From the NCBI GenBank assembly GCA_003990705.1, contig AP018318.1, positions 4,839,501-4,903,500 on the forward strand: a stretch of DNA of 64,000 nt, given 5' to 3'. Positions 44,881 to 54,039 of the stretch are shown piece by piece. The notes beneath the pieces were generated by a model that was not told where the DNA came from, ran no database searches, and was given only the letters and a program-made list of their open reading frames with translations. This DNA is from Nostoc sp. HK-01 (lineage in GTDB: Bacteria; Cyanobacteriota; Cyanobacteriia; Cyanobacteriales; Nostocaceae). The position numbers and the translations under genes are program-made. Numbering within the stretch: the first letter of the stretch is position 1; each line of letters begins with the position of its first letter.

Positions 44881-45639
44881 TACATTGATTCGGTTTTTTA
44901 CAAGTTGTTAATTTATTCCTTGCGATCGATAATAACTCTTAAAACTTTCTAAAAACCATCAATTTTTCCTCAGCAGTAAGATTTTGTTGCAAATTATGTA
45001 TGTGGATGCTCAATTTTTAATCCAATTTTTATCATTTATTAACCTTACTTAAAACTCTGCACCAGATGTCAAGGACTAGAATTTTCTGGCTGGGTTGTGT
45101 AGTAAGTTTATATGTACTAATTTGAATCTCTAGACTCAAAATTCCTGCTTAATGGTTGGTTGTAAAAGTTTTGGATTGCAACAGTGGACAAGGTTAAAAC
45201 CCCTTTTCTGGTTTCCTGTTGTGTACTGTCTGAGTAACCAGTTGATTCCCCACAGGATTTCCAACTGATGATTTTTTTTGGAGAAGTTGTCCAAACAATT
45301 AAGTCAGGACAACTTCTGGTACACCCCTTGCACAATACAAACAATATCAGTATTCACCACAATTTGTTTGCCAAATTGGCAAAAATTAAAAATGTAGTGC
45401 ATAAGTAGGTCTGAACCTGATGATTATTGGTGTTAGCAACTCAGGAAAATTCTTAATTTTAGACGCAGTTCTCTCAAGTCAGGAAAGCCGCACACTCGCG
45501 TGTCTGTTCCTGACGGCTGAATCTTACGTTGCTAATTGTCATAATAGAAGCAGTTACTTGATTGCGTCTAAATAGTTAAATTTACTTGATTGCGTAAATC
45601 CTAGCTCTCAGAAATCAACTAAAGTCAGTGAGGCTACTC
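44881..45639. other. Intergenic region, 0.76 kb
   Basis: AT-rich with one clear structured element (45478-45514). A 75-codon minus-strand frame (45117-45344) lacks a ribosome site and is not called. Directly repeated ACTTGATTGCGT (about 45556 and 45583) lies just upstream of the next gene. Confidence 0.45.
45478..45514. repeat. Stable hairpin, 8-bp outer and 4-bp inner stem
   Basis: GTCAGGAA ... TTCCTGAC encloses ACAC-TCGC-GTGT. Alternative pairing of AGCCG with CGGCT just outside is also possible, so two folds compete. It lies about 125 bases upstream of the gene at 45640 and has no T-run. It could be part of a leader or a repeat. Confidence 0.5.
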
Positions 45640-46236
45640 ATGAATACTGATCAGCAACTCAACATTAATTTACGTGAAGAACTTGAAGTAGCTAGAAGAC
45701 AGTTAAAATATGACCAAAAAGGTGGAATTGCAGCCTTAGATAAGATTTACCGCCAAGGTAGAGTACCAAATCCCACTTTAAACGGTCGCTACTGGGGTGA
45801 GTTCCTGACCGCTAATTTCCATCCAGTTTTAGATAGTTGGTTAGATATTATCACTAAAATGTGGCTACCTTGGGAAGGTAAAACCTTTGATGCTAATACC
45901 AATACTGGAGATAATATTTTTACCAATGATGGCTTATTACTAGGACGCATCATCTGGCCTTTTTATAATGGTTATATTGCAGATAGTAGAGGTCGAACAC
46001 TAGCTTTCAAATTCCAAACATCGCGGGACAAGTGTTTATTAGAGCCAGATATTGAAGTTTTGCGCTTGAATTTTGATTTACCCGATAATCCTCAATTCTT
46101 GATTCGTGACTTGGTAGACCAATTAGTCCAGATTGATGAGGATTTTTATCTAGGAAAAGCGGTACTCAAACATCCTGATGGCGGTCGGTTTTGCGCTGCT
46201 TACTTTACCCTAAAATCTGGATTGGTTACTGAGTAA
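45640..46236 (+). CDS. Conserved cyanobacterial protein, unknown function
   Basis: I choose ATG 45640 because GAGG (45630-45633) lies six bases upstream; an in-frame GTG at 45628 overlaps that site. The 198-residue soluble product has a helical start (REELEVARRQLKYDQKGGIAALDKIYRQGRVP) and an alpha/beta middle with many aromatics (GRYWGEFLTANFHPVLDSWL, MWLPWEGKTFD). The end reads PDGGRFCAAYFTLKSG. The composition fits a ligand-binding beta fold, but no catalytic motif is recognisable and I cannot name a family. It stands alone. A 33-base hairpin follows the stop. Confidence 0.75.
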   Translation: MNTDQQLNINLREELEVARRQLKYDQKGGIAALDKIYRQGRVPNPTLNGRYWGEFLTANFHPVLDSWLDIITKMWLPWEGKTFDANTNTGDNIFTNDGLLLGRIIWPFYNGYIADSRGRTLAFKFQTSRDKCLLEPDIEVLRLNFDLPDNPQFLIRDLVDQLVQIDEDFYLGKAVLKHPDGGRFCAAYFTLKSGLVTE

Positions 46237-46255
46237 TTATATAGGTCAATATAGC

Positions 46256-46288
46256 ACCCTCATTTGATTTCAAGAATCGTATGAGGGT
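46256..46288. terminator. Symmetric hairpin between convergent genes
   Basis: ACCCTCAT / ATGAGGGT (8 bp) with an inner GATT / AATC pair separated by a two-base internal loop, five-base tip. It lies 19 bases past the stop of 45640-46236 and 50 bases from the convergent gene end. There is no T-run, so it is a candidate bidirectional terminator only. Confidence 0.5.
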
Positions 46289-46337
46289 AGAGAAATATCA
46301 ATGAAATTGGCTTGACAACACTTACATTAGCTAATTA

Positions 46338-46595
46338 CTAATTATATTCCCATTCTTCATATTCCACAAAATAAATACATTGATCACACACTTCAGTCGG
46401 ATTCACAGCACATTGAATATAAGGCGATCGCGCATTAAATAAGCAATCATTCTTTGGCAAAAAATTCTGAGTTTTGCGGCTTTGATTTGGTTCTCTAACC
46501 TGCATCCGAGGTGTGGCGATCGCTGATACGATTCCCAGTAAATACCAAACTGTAGTGCAAAAAGCCATTAACACAAAATCAGACACACGTCCCAT
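46338..46595 (-). CDS. Small Cys-rich protein with N-terminal membrane segment (DUF6464-like)
   Basis: The ATG at 46595 gives 85 residues; an AGG about nine bases upstream supports it over the in-frame GTG at 46604. A hydrophobic N-terminus (about 5-27, DFVLMAFCTTVWYLLGIVSAIA) is followed by a linker and a C-terminal motif: C in NDCLF, then YIQCAVNPTEVCDQCIYFVEYEEWE with Cys spaced like a small metal-binding knuckle. I recall cyanobacterial DUF6464 proteins with the CAVNP...C..C pattern, and this fits. Function is unknown. It is transcribed towards the gene at 45640. Confidence 0.72.
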   Translation of the reverse strand: MGRVSDFVLMAFCTTVWYLLGIVSAIATPRMQVREPNQSRKTQNFLPKNDCLFNARSPYIQCAVNPTEVCDQCIYFVEYEEWEYN

Positions 46596-46604
46596 ATTCA
46601 ACAC

Positions 46605-46904
46605 CTAGCTAAAATCTTGACTTGCAAATGATTTTAGCGATATTAAAAGATTTATTCATCCGTCATTAGTAATTCGTCTTTAGTCAAGAAAAATAATTGA
46701 TAATGAGCAAAAAAGGCTAAAAATACCTAAATCACCAGTATCTAAAGTAATAGATATCCAAAACTTATAAAAATAAATTATTCACTACTCTATTTAGCTG
46801 GAAACTCATTAACATCTGTTGAGCTTGTTACTAAAACATCAGAAGAAAGTAGTATAATTTGCAGGCTTATTAGATCGCTTAAGTAGGCTTTTGGTATTGC
46901 TCTA
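46605..46904. other. Intergenic region, 0.3 kb
   Basis: AT-rich divergent gap between the DUF6464-like gene and the cyclic-nucleotide-binding gene. I see no ORF, hairpin or operator that can be supported. Confidence 0.4.
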
Positions 46905-47276
46905 ATGTTGTTAAATCCAGTAGTTACAATCAACATATTTCAAAAACAAGCTAACCCTCTAAGATATTCAGTCGATCAAGTCATCTTTGAAGAAGGAGAG
47001 GCTGGTGATTTTATGTTTGGCATTATTGAGGGAGAAATCAATATATTAGTAAACGGTAAAGTTGTCGAGACAATTACATCTGGTGATGTTTTTGGTACAG
47101 GAGTACTCGTAGGAATCAAAAATCGGACTTATACGGCGATCGCCAAAACAAAATGCCAACTTGTTTCCCTAGATGAAAAACGATTTCTCTTCGCTGTTCA
47201 GGAAACACCGATGTTTGCACTGCATGTAATCAAAAATTATTCAGAGCGTTTGTCGCGTTTGCAACACATGGTTTAG
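46905..47276 (+). CDS. Stand-alone cyclic nucleotide-binding domain protein
   Basis: A 123-residue protein made of a single cNMP-binding beta barrel (about 18-115). Visible signatures are IFEEGEAGDFMFGIIEGEINI, the turn SGDVFGTGVLVG and TYTAIAKTKCQLVSLDEKRF. The phosphate-binding cassette (usually GE-x-A-L-x-x-x-P-R-A/T-A) is altered: GTGVLVGIKNRTYTA lacks the classic Glu but keeps R-T. Cyclic nucleotide binding is therefore uncertain. There is no DNA-binding helix-turn-helix, so it is not a Crp-type regulator by itself and may act by protein contact. It lies next to the chemosensory cluster, ending 133 bases from the convergent cheR. Confidence 0.82.
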   Translation: MLLNPVVTINIFQKQANPLRYSVDQVIFEEGEAGDFMFGIIEGEINILVNGKVVETITSGDVFGTGVLVGIKNRTYTAIAKTKCQLVSLDEKRFLFAVQETPMFALHVIKNYSERLSRLQHMV

Positions 47277-47295
47277 AGGTGTAGCAAGTCAAAGG

Positions 47296-47316
47296 GGACA
47301 GGTGACAGGTGATAGG
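47296..47316. repeat. Heptanucleotide tandem repeat (TGACAGG)n
   Basis: Three heptamers, GGACAGG, TGACAGG and TGATAGG, lie between the convergent cyclic-nucleotide-binding gene and cheR. Confidence 0.6.
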
Positions 47317-47408
47317 GTAAAAAGCTTTTAGTGTCTATCTCTGAATCACCTTGGCTATTGCTATAACTTGACTACAAGCGCAACCGAGAAACGAGACTTA
47401 ATTAATAC

Positions 47409-48275
47409 TCACTTTCTCGGTGCGATCGCATTATTTGCAGAGACTGGACGCAATCGATAGAAAATACTCTTGTCAAATTGCACTCGCTCAAATGATTCAT
47501 GGAGATTGATTGTAGTTTCCCCACTACCCAGAAACAAATAACCATCTGGGTTTAATTGCTGTCTCACTTTGGTGAGTAAATCTTTCTTAGTAGCTATATC
47601 AAAATAAATTAAAACATTACGGAGAAAGATAACATCAATGTTAGGTAAAATTGACCAAGAATCAACAAGATTTATTTGGCGAAAGTCGATACTTTGGCGA
47701 ATTTCATCATGAATTTGCCATTCATTATCTAATAATTTAAAATACCTTTCGCGCAAATTTTTAGGTAGACCACGCTTAATTTCTAATTGGTTATAACGCC
47801 CTTCCTTGGCACGGGCTAAGACTTTACCAGAAAAGTCACTAGCAATAATTGTTAAAGACCAATTGGCTAATAAAGGAAAATGCTCACGAATTAGCATAGC
47901 AACACTATAAGGTTCTTGCCCATGAGAACAGGCTGCACACCAGATATTAAGCGATCGCTCAATGCGCCGTTTTTTAATTAACTCTGGCAGAACCAATTGT
48001 TTCAATGCTTCAAAAGGATATGTATCCCGAAAAAATGAAGTTTCGTTAGTTACTAAGGCTTCAATTGTCTGAATATGCAAATCATTCAACGGTTGATGTC
48101 GCAGGTAAGCAATTAAATCCGTAATTGTGGTGAATCCTGCGGCTTCTGCAATGGGCTGCAAATATAACTCCGCTAAATAAGTCTTATCACCATCTAATAC
48201 CACTGCTGAATGCTGATAAACTAATTGCCGCAAATAGTCAAAATCCGAAGTAGTAATATCCATTGTCTGTTTCAT
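47409..48275 (-). CDS. cheR: Chemotaxis receptor methyltransferase CheR
   Basis: A 288-residue S-adenosylmethionine-dependent methyltransferase that methylates receptor glutamates. The N-terminal helical domain (about 10-80) precedes the catalytic domain: NETSFFRDTYPFEAL, LNIWCAACSHGQEPYS (SAM site, GxxxGEE variant with SHGQEP), and IFLRNVLIYFD. In most CheR the glycine loop reads AGCSTGEEPYS; here it is AACSHGQEPYS. That is a modest variation, and activity is likely. Its ATG shares one base with the cheB stop (TAATG), so it is translationally coupled and the last gene of the che operon. Its substrate is presumably the MCP at 49478. Confidence 0.95.
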   Translation of the reverse strand: MKQTMDITTSDFDYLRQLVYQHSAVVLDGDKTYLAELYLQPIAEAAGFTTITDLIAYLRHQPLNDLHIQTIEALVTNETSFFRDTYPFEALKQLVLPELIKKRRIERSLNIWCAACSHGQEPYSVAMLIREHFPLLANWSLTIIASDFSGKVLARAKEGRYNQLEIKRGLPKNLRERYFKLLDNEWQIHDEIRQSIDFRQINLVDSWSILPNIDVIFLRNVLIYFDIATKKDLLTKVRQQLNPDGYLFLGSGETTINLHESFERVQFDKSIFYRLRPVSANNAIAPRK

Positions 48276-49345
48276 TACAGACCCGACCTTTGAACCGGAT
48301 GAATGCGCTGCATAATTTCACCTGCCATTTGCTCAAGGGGAACAATCCGATCTGCTAGTCCGGCATTGACAACAAAACCAGGCATTCCCCAGACTACACT
48401 ACTAGCTTCGTCTTGTGCTAATACTTGTCCGCCAACTTCTCGGATACATTGACAGCCATGCAATCCATCTTGACCCATACCTGTAAGAATCACCGCGATC
48501 GCTCCTGCACCATAAACTTGAGCTACTGAACGCAACAGTACATCCACGGAAGGACGACAAGAATTTTCTGGGGGTGCTTGATGAACAGCTAGGCACACCT
48601 GATTTCCTTCACGCTGCACAATCAGATGAAAATCCCCTGGTGCCAACCACGCTTTTCCCGCTTTTAAGGGAACTCCTGCAACTGCTTCCTCTACAGGAAT
48701 TTGACACTTGGAAGATAATCTTTCAGCTAGTAGCTTTGTAAACATCGGTGGCATGTGTTGCACAATCAGAATAGGAACGGAAAAATCTGCGGGGATTTCA
48801 CTCAGCAGTGTAGCGAGAGCGTTCGGCCCCCCAGTAGAAACCCCAATGGCGACCACATCCGCTGGTGCTGTTTTTTTCGGGATAGGAAGAACAACAGCAT
48901 TGGCGATCATCGCATTTAAGGGCGAAACCGCCGGGATTCCTGCACCAAATAGTTTAATTTTGGGAATTAATTCTTGGCGGATATGTTGGTTAGCAGCCTC
49001 CACACTACCCAGATTACTCGGTTTTGTGGCGTAATCTGAAGCACCTAAAGAGAGAGCTTCGATGGTAGCCGTTGCGCCAGCATGGGTAGATGTACTGAAC
49101 ATAATCACCGGCAGGTGTGGATAAATTGGTCTGAGGGCGGCCAAAGTTTCCAAACCGTTCATTTCCGGCATTTCTACATCTAATAGGACAACATCAGGAT
49201 TGACTTGCGGAATCTTGGCCAAGGCAATGCGACCATTGGCGGCAACCCCGACTACCTCTATTTGCGGATCGCTGGATAAAATCTTACTGACGCGACTGCG
49301 AACCAACACCGCATCATCCACAACTAATACCCGAATTTTTGGCAT
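48275..49345 (-). CDS. cheB: Receptor methylesterase CheB (REC + esterase)
   Basis: From ATG 49345 (TTG 49351 is an alternative) the protein has 356 residues. The receiver (1-120) has D10, D11 and D56 (VVLLDVEMPEMNG). The esterase domain (about 165-350) has the catalytic Ser in IGVSTGGPNAL, His in IVQHMPPMFT and Asp in LTGMGQDGLHG. Phosphorylated CheB removes methyl groups from receptors, opposing CheR. It lies 132 bases after the MCP gene, a gap holding a dispersed repeat, and overlaps cheR by one base. Presence of both CheB and CheR means the array adapts by methylation. Confidence 0.95.
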   Translation of the reverse strand: MPKIRVLVVDDAVLVRSRVSKILSSDPQIEVVGVAANGRIALAKIPQVNPDVVLLDVEMPEMNGLETLAALRPIYPHLPVIMFSTSTHAGATATIEALSLGASDYATKPSNLGSVEAANQHIRQELIPKIKLFGAGIPAVSPLNAMIANAVVLPIPKKTAPADVVAIGVSTGGPNALATLLSEIPADFSVPILIVQHMPPMFTKLLAERLSSKCQIPVEEAVAGVPLKAGKAWLAPGDFHLIVQREGNQVCLAVHQAPPENSCRPSVDVLLRSVAQVYGAGAIAVILTGMGQDGLHGCQCIREVGGQVLAQDEASSVVWGMPGFVVNAGLADRIVPLEQMAGEIMQRIHPVQRSGL

Positions 49346-49375
49346 GGTCAAGTTTCAAGAACAAAAATTGAATGT

Positions 49376-49446
49376 TTCACGCAGAGGAGGCAGCACGTTC
49401 GTTGTAGCGACTGCCGTCAAAGTGTCCGTCGCGCGGAGAGTAAACA
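49376..49446. repeat. Dispersed repeat in the MCP-cheB gap
   Basis: ACGCAGAGG ... CGCGGAGAG brackets an inner GGCAG / CTGCC inverted pair with a spacer. It is the same CGCAGAGG-type background as near 43570. It occupies most of the only long gap in the che operon. Confidence 0.5.
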
Positions 49447-49477
49447 AAGTTTCCTACTCCTGACTCCCAACCACCTA

Positions 49478-50782
49478 TCAATACTTAAACTGCGTGACAA
49501 CTTTTTGCAAATCTACAGCCATCCGGGCTAATTCGGTGGCGGCGGCTGAAGTGTTACTGGCTCCAATGGTGGTAGTTTGAGCATTTAGGGCGACAATGCC
49601 AATACTTTTGGCAATATCTGTGGTACCTTGAGCAGCCTCGGCTATATTTCGGGCAATTTCATTCGTGGTTGCGGTTTGTTCTTCGACAGCACTGGCAATA
49701 GTGCTTTGCAGGTCGTTAATTTGGTTGATGATGTCAGTAATTTGACTGATGGCTGCCATTGCACCTTGAGTATCAGTTTGAATCGCTTCAATGCGTTGAC
49801 TAATATCTTCAGTGGCGTTGGCTGTTTGCTTGGCTAATTCTTTGACTTCATTGGCGACGACGGCAAATCCTCTCCCTGCGTCACCGGCTCTAGCGGCTTC
49901 AATGGTGGCGTTGAGTGCGAGTAAGTTTGTTTGTTGGGCTATGGATGTAATAACTTTAATGACTTTGCCAATTTCCGAGCTACTTTGACCGAGTTTATCT
50001 ATTGTCTCATTGGTGCGATCGGCAGTTTTGACAGCTTGATTTGCGACTTTTGACCCTTGTGCGACAGTTTTGGCAATTTCTCGAATGCTGGCGTTCATTT
50101 CTTCGACAGCTGTGACAACTGTGATGCTATTTTGATTGACTTGTTCTGCTGAAGCTGAGGCGGAATTTGCTTGTTCGGAAGTTTGTTTGGCATTTTCTGT
50201 CATTTCTTTACTGACGGCGGTGAGTTCTTCAGCGGATGATGCAACTGCTGTGGCGACATCGGCCATTTGTCTGATAGAAGACCTCAGACGGCTAATCATT
50301 TGATTGGCATTATCGGTCAGCTGCTTAAATTCTCCGGCGTTGTCGGCTTCGATGTGCTGAGACAAATTTCCTTGAGCCACAACTAGGGTAACTTCTCGAA
50401 TACTTTTAATCTGCTCTGAGATATTTGCAGACATTTGATTGACGTTGTTGAGTAATTCTTGCCAAGAACCTTTAGCACCTTTGACGACGGCTTGAGAACC
50501 TAAATTTCCCTCTGTACCAATCTCCGAAGCGATACGAGCCACTTCGTTGTTGACCTTTTGGTTCAAACTCACCCATTCATTAAAAACTGTAGCAATTTCA
50601 CTTAAACCATTGTCTTCAACTGCTAAACGGACGGTGAAATCACCATTTTTGGCGGCTTTTAATGCTGTTAATAAAGGTTGTAGTTGGATGTCTGTTGTAT
50701 TTTGATTGGTTTGTATTGGTTCAGCACCATTTTCTGTGAGAGATTTAGAGTTAGCTGTTTTCCCAGAACGATTCGTAGCCAT
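49478..50782 (-). CDS. Soluble methyl-accepting chemotaxis protein
   Basis: I choose ATG 50782, nine bases after AGGAG; 434 residues. There is no membrane segment and no sensory domain. The first 40 residues are polar, then two HAMP-like units (about 40-100 and 125-185; [35 protein letters not shown]) lead into the signalling coiled coil. The hairpin tip is fully conserved ([20 protein letters not shown], then [18 protein letters not shown]). Glutamate pairs suited to methylation are visible ([27 protein letters not shown]). It is probably a cytoplasmic array core that is told its signal by another protein. Position between cheW and cheB makes it the cognate receptor. In pilus-based phototaxis clusters of cyanobacteria the receptors are usually membrane proteins. 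Confidence 0.93.
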   Translation of the reverse strand: MATNRSGKTANSKSLTENGAEPIQTNQNTTDIQLQPLLTALKAAKNGDFTVRLAVEDNGLSEIATVFNEWVSLNQKVNNEVARIASEIGTEGNLGSQAVVKGAKGSWQELLNNVNQMSANISEQIKSIREVTLVVAQGNLSQHIEADNAGEFKQLTDNANQMISRLRSSIRQMADVATAVASSAEELTAVSKEMTENAKQTSEQANSASASAEQVNQNSITVVTAVEEMNASIREIAKTVAQGSKVANQAVKTADRTNETIDKLGQSSSEIGKVIKVITSIAQQTNLLALNATIEAARAGDAGRGFAVVANEVKELAKQTANATEDISQRIEAIQTDTQGAMAAISQITDIINQINDLQSTIASAVEEQTATTNEIARNIAEAAQGTTDIAKSIGIVALNAQTTTIGASNTSAAATELARMAVDLQKVVTQFKY

Positions 50783-50794
50783 TGCCAATAACTC

Positions 50795-51247
50795 CTAAAT
50801 GACTTTAAAGTTGAGAATTTTTTCAGTGTCAACAACTAACAAAAACCCTTCTGCAATTGGGTAAGCTCCCGCCAGTATCTGACGCATTCTACCTTTTAGG
50901 GTTGCGGGTGGAGGTTGAAAGGTGTTTTCGGGAAATTCCAAAACCTCTCCAACATCATCAACAAGTAAACTAACTACTTCATGATGATGAGAACATACAA
51001 CGATATTAAACCCCTGCGGTGTTTCTAGCTGAGTATTCCGCCTAGCTGACTCACCCATATCTAATCGCTGCTGCAAGTCGATGACAGTAATAATTTGGCC
51101 GCGCAAGTTAATTAATCCACAAATATCTGGCGGTGTTAAAGGTACACGAGTTAGAGCTTGGGGACGAATCACTTCTTGAACGTGCCGCACATCAATGCCA
51201 AAGTATATTTTATTTAACCAAAAAGTGCAGAGTTGTTGTTCAGCCAC
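50795..51247 (-). CDS. cheW: Chemotaxis coupling protein CheW
   Basis: A 150-residue single-domain coupling protein linking CheA to the receptor (LCTFWLNKIYFGIDVRHVQEVI, GLINLRGQIITVIDLQQRL, LVDDVGEVLEF). Its ATG lies inside the end of cheA (eight-base overlap) and its stop is 12 bases before the MCP, so all three are tightly coupled. The fold and length are normal. CheA itself already carries two CheW-like domains, so the array has three such modules. Confidence 0.95.
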   Translation of the reverse strand: MAEQQLCTFWLNKIYFGIDVRHVQEVIRPQALTRVPLTPPDICGLINLRGQIITVIDLQQRLDMGESARRNTQLETPQGFNIVVCSHHHEVVSLLVDDVGEVLEFPENTFQPPPATLKGRMRQILAGAYPIAEGFLLVVDTEKILNFKVI

Positions 51248-53411
51248 GATCGCTCACTTGCAACAAATAGGGGTTAGCAATCTCAATCACAGCCTCAACA
51301 TCTAATATTTCTGTGATTTGCCCTTGAATTACCGCACAAAACAAAACCCCAGGTCTACTAGGGATACCTTGAATTGTCAGTGGTTCTTCTACAATATCAA
51401 GAATGCGCTCAACTACTAAGCCCACACTTAGTTCGGTATTGGGAGAAACAATTACTAATTGTAGTGTCTCGGTTTGCTGACTAGGCTGTGTATCGCCAGG
51501 AAAGATGTTTTTTAAGTCAATTAAAGGCAAAATTCTGCCAGAAGACTGCACAACATCTTGATTACCTACTTTTTTGATCGCAGTCCGCTGAATTTCTTCT
51601 AACCGAAAAGCGATCGCTACGGGAATTCCCATCAATGCACCTTGAGTTCCTTGAAACAGTAAAATTAACTGACGTTCTGCTACTTCTGTTGGGATGTTTG
51701 CACTGGAAATACTCGCCAATAGTTGTTGTTTTTCGTGTATCCCCGCTTGTTTTGCCAAATTTACCGCATCGAGAATTAATGCTACTCTGCCATCGCCCAT
51801 AATTGTAGCTCCCGTAAACAGAGACAGGGCTTTTAATTGTTGTCCTAAAGGTTTGACAACGATATCTTCAATGTCTTCAACTGCGTCTACAACCAGCCCA
51901 AATTGGTAGTTGTCGGCTTGGATAACTACTAGGATGAGTTGGGAGTGAGGAGTGGGGAGTGAGTTTGACGGGTGTAAGACTTGGCTGAGGTAAACCAAGG
52001 GGATAAGATTTCCTCGCAGGGGATATACGGGTACATCGTAAAAGATTTCTATTTGTGTATGTGCTTGCTCTGGTTCTAAGCGGACTAATTCTTGCAAGCT
52101 GGCTTGGGGGATAGCATAGCGATCGCCATTACTGTTGACAATTAATGCGGGGATAATTGTTAATGTCAGGGGAATTTTCAGTTTAAAGATGGTTCCTGTT
52201 CCCGGTTGACTATCAATTTCAATACTGCCGTTAATTTTATCAATATTACTTTTGACAATATCCATCCCCATACCCCGCCCAGAGAGGTTCGTCACTTGTT
52301 GGGAGGTGGAAAATCCTGGTAAAAAAATTAAATTTATGGCTTCTGCATCACTCATTGTCTCTGCTTGTACAGAACTCACTAAACCTAGTTGCTGCGCCCG
52401 CATTTTGAGTTGTGCTGGAATTAAACCCCGTCCATCGTCACCTATTTCAATGTTGACTTTGCTGTTTTCATAAAAGGCTTGCAAAAATATCTTGCCTGTG
52501 GTTAGCTTACCAACAGCACTACGCTCGGTTGGCAATTCAATGCCATGATCAATACAGTTGCGGACTAAATGAGTTAAGGGGTCTTTAATCGCTTCAATAA
52601 TACTTTTATCGACTTCTGTCTCTGCACCTTGCATTTCTACTGCAACTTGTTTACCATGTGCGATCGCTAAATCTCGAATTACTCTTGGGAATTTCTGCCA
52701 AATAGTACTGATGGGTTGCAGTCGAGTTTTCATGACTGCTTCTTGCAACTGGACTGTAATCAAGTTGAGGTGCTGACAAGTCGCCTTAAAGCTACTATCT
52801 TGATGTTTCTGAGAAAATCCCATCACTTGATTCCGGGTTAAAACCAGTTCACCCACTAGATTCATCATCTGATCTAGCAAACTGACATTCACACGGATAT
52901 AAGCTGATTCTGAGCTTGTGATTGTGGTTTCTGTTAGTTCACTAGGCTGGAGCGCTGAGGATGATGGCAATACACTAACTATCTGTTGAGTTTGTTCTAA
53001 TTTTGCTAAATCACGAATAAGTGTGGAATAATCAACATCACCCTCATACTTGGTTGTTTTAATCTGAGATAGCAACTGACGGATAGTATCTACTGTTTGT
53101 AGTAAGGTGCTGATAATTGGTGGTGTGACGGTAAAGTTGCGATCGCCATTAACCAATGATTGCTTAGAAACATCACGCAAACATGAAATTAAACTTTCTC
53201 CTGCATGAGCTAGTGACTCTAACTTAGGAAATGGCAAAAATCCACAGTTGCCTTTAAGTGTATGGAGCGAGCGATAAATCCGATCTAACGCTTCTCGATT
53301 GACAGATGCTTTCTCAAGCTCAATGATGTCTCTTTCAATTTCCGACAAACTCTCATTGCTTTCCAAGAGAAATGCTTCTATATCATCGTTGTCAATTTCT
53401 GTTAACTCCAT
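51240..53411 (-). CDS. cheA: Chemotaxis histidine kinase CheA with two C-terminal CheW-like domains
   Basis: From ATG 53411 the protein has 723 residues (TTG 53426 is an alternative). The Hpt domain has H50 (YRSLHTLKGNCGFL). There is little space for a CheY-binding P2 domain. The dimerisation helix pair (VSLLDQMMNLVGELVLTRNQ) starts near 175. The kinase domain has HLVRNCIDHGIELP, DDGRGL and GRGMGMDIV. The first CheW-like domain is at about 420-560 and a second at about 590-715 (LILLFQGTQGALMGIPVAIA, RILPLIDLKNIFPG). Most CheA proteins have only one. It drives phosphorylation of CheY (54040, divergent) and CheB. First gene of the minus-strand operon; overlaps cheW. Confidence 0.95.
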   Translation of the reverse strand: MELTEIDNDDIEAFLLESNESLSEIERDIIELEKASVNREALDRIYRSLHTLKGNCGFLPFPKLESLAHAGESLISCLRDVSKQSLVNGDRNFTVTPPIISTLLQTVDTIRQLLSQIKTTKYEGDVDYSTLIRDLAKLEQTQQIVSVLPSSSALQPSELTETTITSSESAYIRVNVSLLDQMMNLVGELVLTRNQVMGFSQKHQDSSFKATCQHLNLITVQLQEAVMKTRLQPISTIWQKFPRVIRDLAIAHGKQVAVEMQGAETEVDKSIIEAIKDPLTHLVRNCIDHGIELPTERSAVGKLTTGKIFLQAFYENSKVNIEIGDDGRGLIPAQLKMRAQQLGLVSSVQAETMSDAEAINLIFLPGFSTSQQVTNLSGRGMGMDIVKSNIDKINGSIEIDSQPGTGTIFKLKIPLTLTIIPALIVNSNGDRYAIPQASLQELVRLEPEQAHTQIEIFYDVPVYPLRGNLIPLVYLSQVLHPSNSLPTPHSQLILVVIQADNYQFGLVVDAVEDIEDIVVKPLGQQLKALSLFTGATIMGDGRVALILDAVNLAKQAGIHEKQQLLASISSANIPTEVAERQLILLFQGTQGALMGIPVAIAFRLEEIQRTAIKKVGNQDVVQSSGRILPLIDLKNIFPGDTQPSQQTETLQLVIVSPNTELSVGLVVERILDIVEEPLTIQGIPSRPGVLFCAVIQGQITEILDVEAVIEIANPYLLQVSDRG

Positions 53412-53552
53412 TAGATTGATCGGCAATAAATTTATATCTTTCGTCTTAATTTTAATATTTTTCCAATCAATAGATATATTTCCCCAGAAAGATGTTCACA
53501 GTAGGCAATGCTGAAAAGATAATGATTATCCTTAATGACTAAAATGTGAGCA

Positions 53553-53825
53553 ATGCAATGTCCTCGTTGCCATTCAACTCAAATTTTTAAGAATGGTCGT
53601 CGCCAAAACAGACAATGCTACAAATGTAAACAATGTGGCCGTCAGTTTCTCGAAACTTACCATTCTTGGAGTTATTCAAATGATATCAAGCAACTTTGCT
53701 TAAAAATGTATTGCAAAGGTATGAGCCTACGGGAAATTGAACGCGTTACCGACATTCACCACACCACCGTCTTAAACTGGCTACGGCAAGCCCAGTCAAC
53801 AACAGATCATATTGCCAAAACCTAA
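53553..53825 (+). CDS. IS1-type InsA-like fragment (zinc ribbon plus HTH)
   Basis: A 90-residue protein. A four-Cys zinc ribbon (CPRC at 3-6 and CKQCGRQF at about 25-28) is followed by a helix-turn-helix (GMSLREIERVTDIHHTTVLNWL). This is the InsA half of IS1-family transposases. The catalytic InsB frame is not found downstream and no terminal inverted repeats could be matched, so the element is a remnant. It sits between divergent cheA (142 bases) and cheY (215 bases). The intact domain could still bind DNA, and a domesticated role is conceivable but unsupported. Confidence 0.75.
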   Translation: MQCPRCHSTQIFKNGRRQNRQCYKCKQCGRQFLETYHSWSYSNDIKQLCLKMYCKGMSLREIERVTDIHHTTVLNWLRQAQSTTDHIAKT

Positions 53826-54039
53826 TCAGTTTGACAAAACTCTCCCAAAAGTAGCATTATAGTTTCAGCAGTATTTATATTTTGAGAAGATGTTGATTTT
53901 GTTTAAAAAGTATAAAATTAAATTATATGTAAATTAAATTTCATTTCAATATTCTGAGTTTTATTTAACAACATTCCTAAGCGAAATCACTAATCTAAGA
54001 TAAGTAGATATGGCTAAATAAATTTTTAGGGTTGACCTG

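Noticed and set aside
45117-45344. 75-codon minus-strand frame with several Cys
   Set aside because: No ribosome site and irregular Cys spacing; not convincing.
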